NCBI GenBank assembly: GCA_036390995.1
Contig: DASWAT010000128.1
Coordinates: forward strand, 1 to 19,082
Direction of reading: 5' to 3'
DNA from: DASQQQ01 sp036390995
Lineage (GTDB): Bacteria > Actinomycetota > UBA4738 > HRBIN12
DNA length: 19,082 bases
The position numbers and the translations under genes were made by a program. The notes beneath the pieces were generated by a model. The model worked only from the letters and a program-made list of their open reading frames with translations, ran no database searches and was not told the DNA's origin. Shown here in pieces: positions 5,641 through 13,470 of the stretch; within the stretch, counting starts at the first letter, position 1, and every line of letters begins with the position of its first letter.

Positions 5641-8600
5641 ATGGTCACCACCACACCCGATCGCGCCACCTCGGACGACGCCCTTCGCACGCCGAGCGTC
5701 CTCGCCGTGCTCGTCGTCAGGAATGGGCTGCCCTGGCTCCGTGAGTGCCTCCAGTCGCTGGCGGCCCAGACGCATCCCCGTCTGGGCGTCCTCGCGGTTG
5801 ACAACGCCTCCATCGACGGCTCGGCCGACGCACTGGAGCGGGCCCTGGGTTCCGGGAGGGTCCTGCGGCTGTCCGAGGACCGCGGATTGGCGGGAGCGGT
5901 GCGTGCGGCTCTGGATGTGCCCGTCGCCCAGGGTGCGGACTACCTGTTGATCCTGCACGACGACACCGCCCTGGCACCCGAGGCCGTGGCCAGGATGGTC
6001 GAGGCCGCCGAGGGGATCCATGGCGTGGAGCGGGTGGGCGTCGTCGGCCCGAAGGTGGTGGATTGGGAGCAACCCCGCGTCCTCCGCGAGGTCGGCCGGT
6101 CCACCGACCGGTTCGGCCATCCGTACACGCCGCTGCAGGACGGCGAGTTGGACCAGGGCCAGTACGACCGGGTGCTCGAGGTCCTGTACGTGTCGTCCTG
6201 CGCCATGCTGGTCTCCCGCGCGACCTGGCAACGGACCGGGTTCCTGGACGAGCGGTTCGCCGGGCGCCACGACGACCTGGACTTCTGCTGGCGCGCCCGG
6301 GTCGCGGGGTTCCGGGTCCTCATGACCCCGCTCGCGCAGGCCAGGCACCTCGGCGCTGGCGCGAAGGGCGAGCGGCGCGAGCCTGCCCGCCGGCGGGGGA
6401 ACCAGTACTACGCGGAGCGGGCGGCGCTCGCGGCCATGCTCAAGAACTACAGCGCCCTCTCGCTGGCATGGCTGCTGCCCCTGCACGTCCTCTTCGGCAT
6501 CATCCGGCTCGCCTACCTCTCGCTGTCCCGCCGCTTCGAGGACGCCTACGAGCTGCTCGCGGCATGGACGTGGAACCTGATCCACCTTCCATCGACGATC
6601 CGGCGGCGCGTCCGCGCTCAATCGGTCAGGTCCACCGGCGATCGATCGGTGCGCCGATTCATGGAGTCCGCGTGGTTCCGGGTACCGAGATGGTTCCAGA
6701 CGGCCGAGCGTCTCCTCGAAGAACAGCTCGAAGAGGAACGCGAGCAGGTCCCCATCCGGACCCGAGCCGCGTCCCTCGCGGTCGAGCACCCGGCCCTCGT
6801 GACCTGGGCGGTGGCGATCCTCGTCGGCGCGCTGGCGTACCGCGAGCTCGTCGGTCCCGGCGCCCTCGAAGGGGGAGCGCTTGCCACCTTCCCGACCCAG
6901 GCGGGCGCCTTCTTCCGCGAGCTCGTGTCCGCCGTTCGAACCACCGGACTTGGTGGCACGGAGGCGGCCAGCCCCGCCCTCGCGCCGCTCGGGATCCTGT
7001 CCAGCCTCCCCTTCGCGGGCCCGGCACTCGGGCAGAAGATCCTGCTGGCCGCCCTGCCCCCCCTGGCCGGCTTGGCCATGTACCGCTCCATCCGGCGGCA
7101 GACGGGTCAGGCCGTCGCGGCCAGCATCGGCGCCGTTGCCTACGTGCTGTGCGCGGTGACGTTCTGGGCCTTCTCGGAGGGACGGATCGACCTCCTCGTG
7201 GCGCTGGCCGTCCTCCCAGCGGTGGCGGATCGCCTCGAGAGGGCGTTCGGTGCAGACCGGCCTACGAGCCGCTGGCGGGCCGCCGTCGGGCTGGGGATGC
7301 CCGTCGCGGTGGGGGTCCTGTTCCTCCCCGGGGTCGTCCCCGCGCTCGTCCCACTCCTTGCCGTGTACGTGATCGCAGGGCGGCGGCGGCTGCGCGGGTC
7401 CCTCGTCGCGGTCGGCGGTCTGGCGGTCGCCGTCGCGCTCGCGTTCCCACTCGTCCCCACGTGGATCGACGCGCCGGGCACTTCGTTCTCCTCGGTGATC
7501 GGCTCGGTCGACTTCGGGCGGTTGGCGCGACTGGCCCCCGGCGGCGGGCCCGGCACGTGGGTCGTGGCCTGGTTCCTGCCGGTGGCGGCGATCGTCGCGT
7601 TCAGCCTGCTGGGCCCGGGTGATCGCGCCCGGGGGTGGCGCGCGGTCACCGTGGGGGTCGTCGGGATGTTCCTGGCGTGGTTCGCCTCGGCCGGGTACCT
7701 GCCGGCAGCGCTCACGGATGCCCCGGCATACCTGGCGGTTGCGGCGGTTGGAGCCGCCACCGTGGTCGGCTACGGGCTCGCAGCGGTCGGCACCGGCATC
7801 GCCCGGCAGGCGTTCGGCTACCGGCAGATCGCCGCCGGAGTGCTCGCCGCCGTCTTGGCCCTCGGGTTCGCCGGACAGGCGCTTGCGGCGATCGTCGGCG
7901 GTTGGGAGATCGGACGATCGGCCCTTCCGTCGGCCTGGCCGGTCGTCCAGGGTTCCCCCGGGTCGTTCCGGATCCTGTGGATCGGCCGCGCGGACGGCGC
8001 GCGATTCCCCGCTCCGGGAGGGGACCCACAGGGGGTGGTGGAGGCGGGCTTGGCCTCCCTCCGCTTCGCCATCACCGGACGTGACGGGATCTCCGCGCTC
8101 GACATCGGCCGGGGTCCGTCCGGGCCCGGCTACGCCTACGTGGACCGGACGCTCGGCGAGCTGTTGTCGGGGCAGACGAGTCACGCCGGGGCGCTCCTCG
8201 CCCCCCTCGGGGTCCGGTTCCTCGTGGCGGAGGAGGGCGACCTCCCCCGGTCCGCCGACGAGCGTCTACGAGCACAGGTCGACCTGGATCTGGTTCCCGC
8301 CGGTGGCCTGGTGATCTTCCAGAACGCGAGGGTCCTGCCGCCGGCGTTCCTGACCGGGTCCGGCCCGTTCGCCCGGGCCGCAGCGGGCAGCGACCTTCGG
8401 CAGGTGGCGTCGATCCCCCCGCCCACCACCTTCGCGCTCGCGCAGACGGCCGAGGGGCTCCGCGTGCCCGATCAGGAGGGTATCGCCTACCTGGCGCAGC
8501 AGTACGACCCGGGCTGGCGAGCGCGGTCCGACCGGATCGCGATCCGTCCGGAACTGGCGTTCGGGTGGGCGCTGGCGTTCTCGGACGCGGCCGGCGCCAC

Positions 8601-8703
8601 GATCTCCTTCACGCGCCAGTGGGTCCGGACGCTCGAGATCGCCGTCCTCGCCATCCTGTGGATCGCCGTGCTCTGGGTCACGAGGAGGCCGGCGTCCACG
8701 TGA
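5641..8703 (+). CDS. Large membrane-embedded family 2 glycosyltransferase
   Basis: The 1020-aa protein has an N-terminal cytosolic GT2 (GT-A fold) domain over about residues 17-300. Visible there are VLVVRNGLPWL, VDNASIDGS, the nucleotide-sugar/metal motif H106-D-D-T and the acceptor-site motif H210-D-D-L-D-F-C-W. The remainder is rich in hydrophobic segments (for example LAWLLPLHVLFGII and ALVTWAVAILVGALAY), then an extracytoplasmic-looking domain containing LGVRFLVAEEGD, and a last membrane helix near the C-terminus (LEIAVLAILWIAVLWV). I infer that it builds or polymerises a cell-envelope polysaccharide; donor and acceptor cannot be told. ATG 5641 was taken as start; GTG 5632 is possible. 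Neither has a clear ribosome-binding site. Its stop overlaps the start of the DUF5719-like gene (GTGA), indicating translational coupling. Confidence 0.88.
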   Translation: MVTTTPDRATSDDALRTPSVLAVLVVRNGLPWLRECLQSLAAQTHPRLGVLAVDNASIDGSADALERALGSGRVLRLSEDRGLAGAVRAALDVPVAQGADYLLILHDDTALAPEAVARMVEAAEGIHGVERVGVVGPKVVDWEQPRVLREVGRSTDRFGHPYTPLQDGELDQGQYDRVLEVLYVSSCAMLVSRATWQRTGFLDERFAGRHDDLDFCWRARVAGFRVLMTPLAQARHLGAGAKGERREPARRRGNQYYAERAALAAMLKNYSALSLAWLLPLHVLFGIIRLAYLSLSRRFEDAYELLAAWTWNLIHLPSTIRRRVRAQSVRSTGDRSVRRFMESAWFRVPRWFQTAERLLEEQLEEEREQVPIRTRAASLAVEHPALVTWAVAILVGALAYRELVGPGALEGGALATFPTQAGAFFRELVSAVRTTGLGGTEAASPALAPLGILSSLPFAGPALGQKILLAALPPLAGLAMYRSIRRQTGQAVAASIGAVAYVLCAVTFWAFSEGRIDLLVALAVLPAVADRLERAFGADRPTSRWRAAVGLGMPVAVGVLFLPGVVPALVPLLAVYVIAGRRRLRGSLVAVGGLAVAVALAFPLVPTWIDAPGTSFSSVIGSVDFGRLARLAPGGGPGTWVVAWFLPVAAIVAFSLLGPGDRARGWRAVTVGVVGMFLAWFASAGYLPAALTDAPAYLAVAAVGAATVVGYGLAAVGTGIARQAFGYRQIAAGVLAAVLALGFAGQALAAIVGGWEIGRSALPSAWPVVQGSPGSFRILWIGRADGARFPAPGGDPQGVVEAGLASLRFAITGRDGISALDIGRGPSGPGYAYVDRTLGELLSGQTSHAGALLAPLGVRFLVAEEGDLPRSADERLRAQVDLDLVPAGGLVIFQNARVLPPAFLTGSGPFARAAAGSDLRQVASIPPPTTFALAQTAEGLRVPDQEGIAYLAQQYDPGWRARSDRIAIRPELAFGWALAFSDAAGATISFTRQWVRTLEIAVLAILWIAVLWVTRRPAST

Positions 8704-10085
8704 GAGCTCGAGGCCAGCTCCTTTCGGCGGTCCTCGTGGTCGCACTCGTGGTGGCCGGGGGCGTGTACCTGCAGGACGGGATCGGGCCGAGGTCTTTCGC
8801 AGCCCCTCCTCTCCCGGAAGCTCCCTCCGGAGCGTGGTTCTGCCCTCACGGCGGGGGCACCGACTGGGAGGTCACGATCGAGGTCGCCAACCCGGGGCCC
8901 ACCCCCGTTCGCGTCCGTGTGACGCGGCTGGGTTCCGGCAAGCCCTCGAGCCCGGACGTCCTCACCGTTGCGCCGGACACCGAGCTGCAGCTGCCGGCTC
9001 CCGCGGGAGAGCGCGGGTCGAGCACGATGGTCGAGTACTTCGGGGGTTGGGTGGCCGCCGGATGGGTCGCCCACGCGGGTGGCGGGGAGGGGGGCGTCGC
9101 CGCCGAGCCGTGCCTTTCCGGCGGGGGCCGCCGGTGGCTGGTGCCCGATGGCACCGCCGAGGAGAACCAGGACGACTACGTGGTCGTCATGAATCCGTTC
9201 GCGGCCGAGGCCGTGTTCACGCTCACCCTCTACACGACGAGGCGTCCGGCGCCCATCACGCCCGGAGACTGGACGAACGTGGTCCTTCGACCCCACCGGA
9301 GCGAGGCGTTCCGCCTGAACCCGAAGGCCCTCGGGGAGTCCACGGTGTCCACCCTGATCGACGTCAAGGTGGGGCGGGTGGCGACGTCGAGCCTGGGAGT
9401 GTCGGGTCTGGGGGGGATCCGCAGCAGCGTCGGCATCGAGGGCCCCCCGCCCACCACGTCCATCCTCCCGGGTGGCTTCGACCAGGGCGCCACCGACCTT
9501 GTGGTGATGGATCCGACGGAGGAGGCCGCGTCCGTCCAGGCCCTCCTGTTGTCGAAGGACACGTCGCAGGCCGTGCCGAGCCTGGTGGAGTCCTCGACGA
9601 ACCCGGGCTCCGCGGCCACGTACCCGGTCACGACCGAGGGCCCCTCGGCGCTGGTCGTTCGGTCGCCGGCCGGCGTCGCCGTGGCGCGCCGGTCGCTCGG
9701 CGTGACCTCGGACCAGGGGTCGACGTCGGGGACCGGCACCCCGGGGCAGGCCTGGGTCATCCTCCCGGCGGTTGCCGGGCCGCCGACGCACCCCGGGCTC
9801 GTGCTGGCGAATCCCGGGACCGAGCCGGTGGAGGTCACGCTCTCGTACCTGCCCGCGGCGGAGGGCCCGGTGCCCTCGCCGGTCACCGTGCAGGTCCCGG
9901 CGGGCCGCGTCCTCGGACCCCCGCGGAGCTTCCTCGAGGCCAAGCCGTTCTCGGCGATCCTGGCGGTCGCGCCGGGCGGGACCTTCGTCCCCGCCGCGGC
10001 GTCGTACTCCCTCGGGCGCGAGGGCTACGCGACCTATGCCGTATCCCTCGGTGTGCCCATCCCGGAAGCCTGGATCCCGAGGTGA
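8700..10085 (+). CDS. DUF5719-like membrane-anchored extracytoplasmic protein
   Basis: The 461-aa protein starts with a short basic stretch and one hydrophobic helix (LLSAVLVVALVVAGGVYL, about residues 7-24), a signal anchor or signal peptide. The rest is Gly/Pro/Val/Thr-rich and looks beta-stranded, with two similar segments of the type VEVTLSYLPAAEGP and VVMNPFAAEAVFTLTLY. No catalytic motif is recognised. Its GTG start (8700) overlaps the glycosyltransferase stop as GTGA. From memory, DUF5719 proteins sit directly after such large GT2 proteins near whiB in other actinobacteria, which is the basis of the family name; a profile search would settle it. A role as partner of the glycosyltransferase in envelope assembly is inferred from context. 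Confidence 0.72.
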   Translation: MRARGQLLSAVLVVALVVAGGVYLQDGIGPRSFAAPPLPEAPSGAWFCPHGGGTDWEVTIEVANPGPTPVRVRVTRLGSGKPSSPDVLTVAPDTELQLPAPAGERGSSTMVEYFGGWVAAGWVAHAGGGEGGVAAEPCLSGGGRRWLVPDGTAEENQDDYVVVMNPFAAEAVFTLTLYTTRRPAPITPGDWTNVVLRPHRSEAFRLNPKALGESTVSTLIDVKVGRVATSSLGVSGLGGIRSSVGIEGPPPTTSILPGGFDQGATDLVVMDPTEEAASVQALLLSKDTSQAVPSLVESSTNPGSAATYPVTTEGPSALVVRSPAGVAVARRSLGVTSDQGSTSGTGTPGQAWVILPAVAGPPTHPGLVLANPGTEPVEVTLSYLPAAEGPVPSPVTVQVPAGRVLGPPRSFLEAKPFSAILAVAPGGTFVPAAASYSLGREGYATYAVSLGVPIPEAWIPR

Positions 10086-10109
10086 CCGACGCTGCGCCGA
10101 TGCGTCGGT
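10085..10109 (+). terminator. Possible hairpin after the DUF5719-like gene
   Basis: ACCGACGC (10085-10092) pairs with GCGTCGGT (10102-10109) around a 9-nt loop, starting at the last base of the stop codon. There is no T-tract. It separates the glycosyltransferase pair from the L,D-transpeptidase promoter and could terminate transcription. Confidence 0.4.
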
Positions 10110-10139
10110 TCGGGCCCGGACCGTTCGGGGTAGGACACG

Positions 10140-10145
10140 TATGAT
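10140..10145 (+). promoter_or_regulatory. Putative -10 box (TATGAT) of the L,D-transpeptidase gene
   Basis: TATGAT is close to the TATAAT consensus and lies 54 nt before the ATG at 10200, giving a leader of about 45 nt that contains a ribosome-binding site. No clear -35 box is visible. Confidence 0.45.
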
Positions 10146-10199
10146 GGTCGTTCCCGCAACGTCCGGACGATCCGCACGTTGCCTGCGGTGAGGAGCACG

Positions 10200-11264
10200 A
10201 TGGCGAAGGGCAGACATACGAAGCGAGTGCTCGGGCGCGGCTGGATCGTCGTCGCGACCACGATCGCCCTGCTGGCAGCCCTCGGGGGCGGCTCGGCGTA
10301 CGCGGCGTACCGGTACGACCGGTCGAGCGCGGCGCGGATCCTTCCCGGGGTCGCCGTGGCCGGCGTGGACGTGAGCGGGATGACCCGCGACCAGGCCATC
10401 CGTGCCGTCGAGCGCGAGGCCGACCTCACCCTCGAAGCGCAGCTCGCCGTCCGCGCCGGCGGCTCACGGTGGACGGTGACCCCCGCCTCGCTCGGCACCC
10501 GGGCCGACGTGGAGGGCGCCGTGGATCGCGCGTTCGCGCAAGCGGACTCCATGTCGTTGGCCTCCCGCGTCTACCACCGCATCGCGGACAAGCCCGTCCC
10601 GCTGACGGTCCCGCTCGGGTACACGTACGACCGCGCGAAGGTCGAGGCGTTCGTGCGGCAGGCGTTCGACGAGGTCGCGAAGCCCGCGGTGGACGCGGAC
10701 ATGTCCCTGGTCGAGGGGGAGCTGGTGGTGCGCCACTCCCGGACCGGCGAAGAGCTCCGAACGAACGCGGCCGTCGAGCGTGTCGTCCTGGCCCTCCAAG
10801 GACACCTGGACGCGGTGCGGATGCCCGTACGGACGGTCGAGCCCCAGGTGACCGCCGCGACCCTCGGCAAGACCATCGTGGTGGATCTGTCCGAGAACCA
10901 TCTGTACCTGTACGACGGCTTCAAGGTGGTGAAGGAGTTCCCGGTGGCCACCGCCGCGCCTGGGTACACGACGCCGGTGGGAACGTGGGAGATCGTGAAC
11001 AAGGCCGAGAACCCGACCTGGTACAACCCAGCCCCGGACGGTTGGGGAGCAGGCGAGCCTTTGGTCATCCCGCCGGGGCCCGGCAACCCCCTGGGAACCC
11101 GCGCCCTGTACCTGAACGCCCCGGACATCAGGATCCACGGTTCCTATGCCGACAGCTCGATCGGGACCTACGCCTCGCACGGGTGCATCCGCATGCACAT
11201 CTCCGACTCCGAGGTGCTGTACCCGCTCATCCCGATCGGGACGAAGGTCATCATCAAGCCGTAG
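10200..11264 (+). CDS. Membrane-anchored L,D-transpeptidase with VanW/PG-binding-type domain and YkuD catalytic domain
   Basis: L,D-transpeptidases form 3-3 cross-links in peptidoglycan, or attach proteins to it, using a catalytic cysteine outside the membrane. The 354-aa protein has a basic N-terminus, one membrane helix (about residues 15-37), a PG_binding_4/VanW-associated region (about 48-215, opening with ILPGVAVAGVDVSGMT) and a C-terminal YkuD domain (about 223-354). The YkuD signature is complete: H313-G ... S326-H-G-C329-I-R, with C329 the nucleophile. The ATG at 10200 was chosen over an upstream TTG at 10179 because AGGAG lies 4 nt before it. The gene follows the envelope glycosyltransferase pair but appears to have its own promoter. 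Confidence 0.93.
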   Translation: MAKGRHTKRVLGRGWIVVATTIALLAALGGGSAYAAYRYDRSSAARILPGVAVAGVDVSGMTRDQAIRAVEREADLTLEAQLAVRAGGSRWTVTPASLGTRADVEGAVDRAFAQADSMSLASRVYHRIADKPVPLTVPLGYTYDRAKVEAFVRQAFDEVAKPAVDADMSLVEGELVVRHSRTGEELRTNAAVERVVLALQGHLDAVRMPVRTVEPQVTAATLGKTIVVDLSENHLYLYDGFKVVKEFPVATAAPGYTTPVGTWEIVNKAENPTWYNPAPDGWGAGEPLVIPPGPGNPLGTRALYLNAPDIRIHGSYADSSIGTYASHGCIRMHISDSEVLYPLIPIGTKVIIKP

Positions 11265-11270
11265 CGGTCG

Positions 11271-11299
11271 TTGTGAATCACATCGGTGTGATCTAGCAT
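11271..11299 (+). promoter_or_regulatory. Sigma-70-type promoter of the DUF3499 gene
   Basis: TTGTGA (11271-11276), exactly 17 nt, then TAGCAT (11294-11299), with the GTG start 6 nt further on. This is the clearest promoter in the window and predicts a leaderless mRNA. The -35 box begins 6 nt after the L,D-transpeptidase stop codon. Confidence 0.7.
11275..11294 (+). promoter_or_regulatory. Palindromic putative operator in the DUF3499 promoter spacer
   Basis: GAATCACA, TCGG, TGTGATCT: the same palindrome as at 4912-4931, with one arm ending CT instead of TC. It lies between and overlaps the -35 and -10 boxes, a position typical of a repressor operator. The shared core is TCACA-N4-TGTGA. Confidence 0.6.
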
Positions 11300-11326
11300 C
11301 TTCGCGTGCGGGTCTGCGCGAAGATG
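11297..11326 (+). repeat. 10-bp inverted repeat spanning the DUF3499 start
   Basis: CATCTTCGCG (11297-11306) and CGCGAAGATG (11317-11326) are perfect reverse complements separated by 10 nt. The left arm overlaps the -10 box and the first base of the GTG start. If the mRNA starts at the GTG, the left arm is not transcribed, so it would act as DNA rather than as an RNA hairpin. Confidence 0.55.
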
Positions 11327-11518
11327 AGATGCAGCAGGGAGGCCGTCGCGACCATCGGGCTTTCGTACGAAGCCAAGGTCGTGGTCGTCGGCGACCTGTC
11401 CCGCGAGCCGAACCCGAACCTGCTCGACCTGTGCTCCGAGCACGTGGAACGGTTGACCCCGCCGATCGGGTGGCGGATGCGGGACGAGCGCGCCGCTGCC
11501 CTCGCCTCCCGCCCGTAG
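11306..11518 (+). CDS. DUF3499 family small zinc-binding protein
   Basis: The 70-aa protein has the DUF3499 pattern: an N-terminal pair of cysteines (C4 and C9 in VCAKMRCSREAVATIG), a beta-rich middle and D-L-C43-x2-H46, a likely single zinc site. Rv3259 of Mycobacterium tuberculosis, next to whiB2 and fbiA, is the family member I know. Function is unknown. The GTG start at 11306 is fixed by the -10 box 6 nt upstream; there is no ribosome-binding site. It begins 41 nt after the L,D-transpeptidase gene and appears to be separately transcribed under a palindromic operator shared with whiB. Confidence 0.85.
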   Translation: MRVCAKMRCSREAVATIGLSYEAKVVVVGDLSREPNPNLLDLCSEHVERLTPPIGWRMRDERAAALASRP

Positions 11519-11607
11519 GTCCGTTCGCCGTCCCCCGGAAGGGGAAGCCGAGCCGAACATCGGGGGAGGCGTTGCGACGGGGCGTCCGAGCATCCGCCCG
11601 GCCCGGA

Positions 11608-11613
11608 TTGACC
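11608..11613 (+). promoter_or_regulatory. Possible -35 box (TTGACC) before the zinc-ribbon gene
   Basis: TTGACC matches the -35 consensus well. The best downstream partner is TGCTAT/CTATGG around 11633-11640 with a 19-20 nt spacer, which is imperfect. If used, transcription starts near 11645-11650, just before the ATG at 11652. The rest of the 11519-11607 interval shows no gene. Confidence 0.35.
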
Positions 11614-11651
11614 TAGGGAAATGAGGCCGCCGTGCTATGGGCGAACGGCGG

Positions 11652-11891
11652 ATGCCGCGCGACCATACCTCCATGGACGGCAGAACCAGCCAGACGAACG
11701 GGTCCGGCGAGAACACGGGACCCTGCCCGGTCTGCAACCACGGCGACCTCATCACCATCACGATGGCCGTCGGCGGCAGCGACCTTGCGTTCACCACCTG
11801 CCACCTGTGCGAGGCGAAATGGTGGTACCGGGACGGGGAGGCCGTTCCCCTCCGGTCGGTCATCGGCGCGGTGCTGTCTCCGAAGAACTGA
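11652..11891 (+). CDS. Small zinc-ribbon protein of unknown function
   Basis: The protein of about 79 aa has a disordered, Ser/Gly/Thr-rich N-terminus, then a zinc ribbon made of C-P-V-C and, 24 residues later, C-H-L-C, ending EAKWWYRDGEAVPLRSV. Such ribbons bind one zinc between two CxxC knuckles and may contact nucleic acid or protein; no family is recognised. The start is uncertain: in-frame ATGs lie at 11637, 11652 and 11673. The 11637 codon overlaps the likely -10 region, and none has a convincing ribosome-binding site; 11652 is a compromise. The stop lies 32 nt before the manB start. The small protein encoded before manB in mycobacteria (Rv3258c) holds a similar position, but I cannot claim homology. 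Confidence 0.65.
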   Translation: MPRDHTSMDGRTSQTNGSGENTGPCPVCNHGDLITITMAVGGSDLAFTTCHLCEAKWWYRDGEAVPLRSVIGAVLSPKN

Positions 11892-11908
11892 ACCCATCTC
11901 CTCTCCAG

Positions 11909-11914
11909 TAGGAT
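11909..11914 (+). promoter_or_regulatory. Putative -10 box (TAGGAT) of the manB operon
   Basis: TAGGAT lies 9 nt before the GTG at 11924 and 3 nt before the GTG at 11918. The spacing favours a leaderless start at 11924. The AGGA within it could instead serve as a weak ribosome-binding site for 11918 on a longer transcript. Confidence 0.4.
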
Positions 11915-11923
11915 GCGGTGACC

Positions 11924-13285
11924 GTGTCATCGCAGCCCGACCTGGGATCGATCTTCAAGGCGTACGACGTCCGGGGCGTCGTCCCCGACGACCTGAACGA
12001 GGACGTCGCCCGGCGCATCGGAGCCGCGTTCGCCGAGTGGGCAGCCGCGCCGAAGATCGCGGTCGGGTACGACTGCCGCATCTCGTCCCCTTCGATCGCC
12101 GCCGCCTACCGGGAGGGCGCATCGGCGCGCGGCGTGGACGTGGTGGACCTCGGGCTGGCGTCGACGGACCTCCTCTACTTCGCGTCGGGGTCGCTCGACG
12201 TTCCCGGCACCATGCTCACGGCCAGCCACAACCCACCGCAGTGGAACGGGCTGAAGTTCTGCCTGGCCGGGGCCAAGCCGGTGGGGCAGGACACCGGTCT
12301 CGCCGAGATCCGTGCGCTCGCAGAGCGTGACGAGTACCCACCGGCCGACCGCACGGGGTCGGTCGAGGAGCGGGACCTCCTCGAGGGCTACGTGGAACAC
12401 GTGCTGTCGTTCATCGATCCCTCGGCGATCCGGCCTCTCACCGTCGTGGCCGACACGGCGAACGGCATGGGCGGGCTCGTCCTTCCCGCCGTGATGGAGC
12501 GGCTTCCCGTCACGCTCGTCCACCTGTACGCCGAGCTCGACGGGACGTTCCCGAACCACCCGGCCGACCCGATCGACCCGGAGAACCAGCGCGACCTGAA
12601 GCGGGCGGTGCTGGAGCGACGGGCCGACGTTGGTCTGGCCTTCGACGGCGATGCCGACCGTGTGTTCCTGGTGGACGAGCGCGCCGAGGGCGTCAGCGGG
12701 TCCGAGGTCACGGCGCTGGTAGCTCAAGGCATGCTGAAGAGCTACCCGGGAAGCGCGGTCGTCTACAACCTGATCTGCTCCTGGGCCGTTCCCGAGGTGA
12801 TCCGGGAGAACGGCGGCACGCCGATCCGGACCCGGGTGGGCCACTCCTTCATCAAGCAGGTGATGGCCGAGACCGGTGCGATCTTCGGAGGGGAGCACTC
12901 CGGGCACTACTACTTCCGCGAGAACTACCGGGCCGACTCCGGGCTCATCGCCTCCGTGCTGGTCCTCGAGCAGCTCTCCCGCGCCGAGGTTCCCTTGTCC
13001 GACCTGCTGCGGCCCCTGCGCCGCTACGCGGACTCGGGCGAGATCAACTCCCGCGTGGACGACCAGGATGAGGCGGTGGATCGCCTCGCCGAGGCTTTCG
13101 CCGACGGTCGCCTGGATCGCACGGACGGGCTGACGGTGGAGTTCGACGACTGGTGGTTCAACGTGCGGCCGTCGAACACGGAACCGCTGCTGCGCCTGAA
13201 CGTCGAGGCACGCACGCCGGAGCTCCTTGAGGAGAAGGCGCGGGCCGTGCTCGACCTCATCCGAGGCGAAGGAGGCGACGCATGA
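11924..13285 (+). CDS. manB: Phosphomannomutase / phosphoglucomutase
   Basis: The enzyme interconverts hexose 6-phosphate and hexose 1-phosphate; mannose 1-phosphate feeds GDP-mannose for envelope glycans. All four alpha-D-phosphohexomutase signatures are present in order: the phosphoserine loop TASHNPP (catalytic Ser at residue 101), the magnesium loop DGDADR, the sugar-binding GGEHSGHYYF and the phosphate-binding RPSNTEPLLRL. From GTG 11924 the protein has 453 aa, the usual family length. An alternative GTG at 11918 adds two residues. This is the first gene of a chain of overlapping genes; its stop overlaps the next ATG (ATGA). Substrate preference between mannose and glucose cannot be decided from sequence alone, but the neighbour order matches actinobacterial manB. 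Confidence 0.93.
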   Translation: MSSQPDLGSIFKAYDVRGVVPDDLNEDVARRIGAAFAEWAAAPKIAVGYDCRISSPSIAAAYREGASARGVDVVDLGLASTDLLYFASGSLDVPGTMLTASHNPPQWNGLKFCLAGAKPVGQDTGLAEIRALAERDEYPPADRTGSVEERDLLEGYVEHVLSFIDPSAIRPLTVVADTANGMGGLVLPAVMERLPVTLVHLYAELDGTFPNHPADPIDPENQRDLKRAVLERRADVGLAFDGDADRVFLVDERAEGVSGSEVTALVAQGMLKSYPGSAVVYNLICSWAVPEVIRENGGTPIRTRVGHSFIKQVMAETGAIFGGEHSGHYYFRENYRADSGLIASVLVLEQLSRAEVPLSDLLRPLRRYADSGEINSRVDDQDEAVDRLAEAFADGRLDRTDGLTVEFDDWWFNVRPSNTEPLLRLNVEARTPELLEEKARAVLDLIRGEGGDA

Positions 13286-13470
13286 GCCTGGATCCGCAGC
13301 TGCTCGAGATCCTGGTCTGTCCGAACGACCGCGGCGAGATCGACTACCTGGAGGCGGAGCAAGTGATCGTGTGCCGCGAGTGCGGGTATCGGTATCCCGT
13401 GCGCGACGGCATCCCGGTCATGCTGATCGACGAGGCCGAGAAGCCGCCGGGGAAGAAGAAGCGCCGGTGA
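13282..13470 (+). CDS. Trm112-like small zinc-ribbon protein
   Basis: The 62-aa protein has the Trm112/UPF0434 pattern: LLEILVCP (C13) near the N-terminus, then C31-R-E-C34-G-Y-R-Y-P-V-R-D-G-I-P-V-M-L. In the family this is a zinc-binding scaffold, known in eukaryotes and archaea as an activator of methyltransferases; bacterial roles are unclear. One usual ligand is missing: the first knuckle reads C-P-N-D instead of C-P-x-C, leaving three cysteines. The C-terminus ends in a basic tail (KKKRR). It overlaps manB by 4 nt and the isomerase gene by 4 nt. Confidence 0.88.
   Translation: MSLDPQLLEILVCPNDRGEIDYLEAEQVIVCRECGYRYPVRDGIPVMLIDEAEKPPGKKKRR

Noticed and set aside
5611..8184. Open frame of about 857 codons on the minus strand opposite the glycosyltransferase
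   Set aside because: Its composition is Arg/Gly/Asp/Pro-rich with no family resemblance, while the plus strand shows GT2 motifs and membrane helices.
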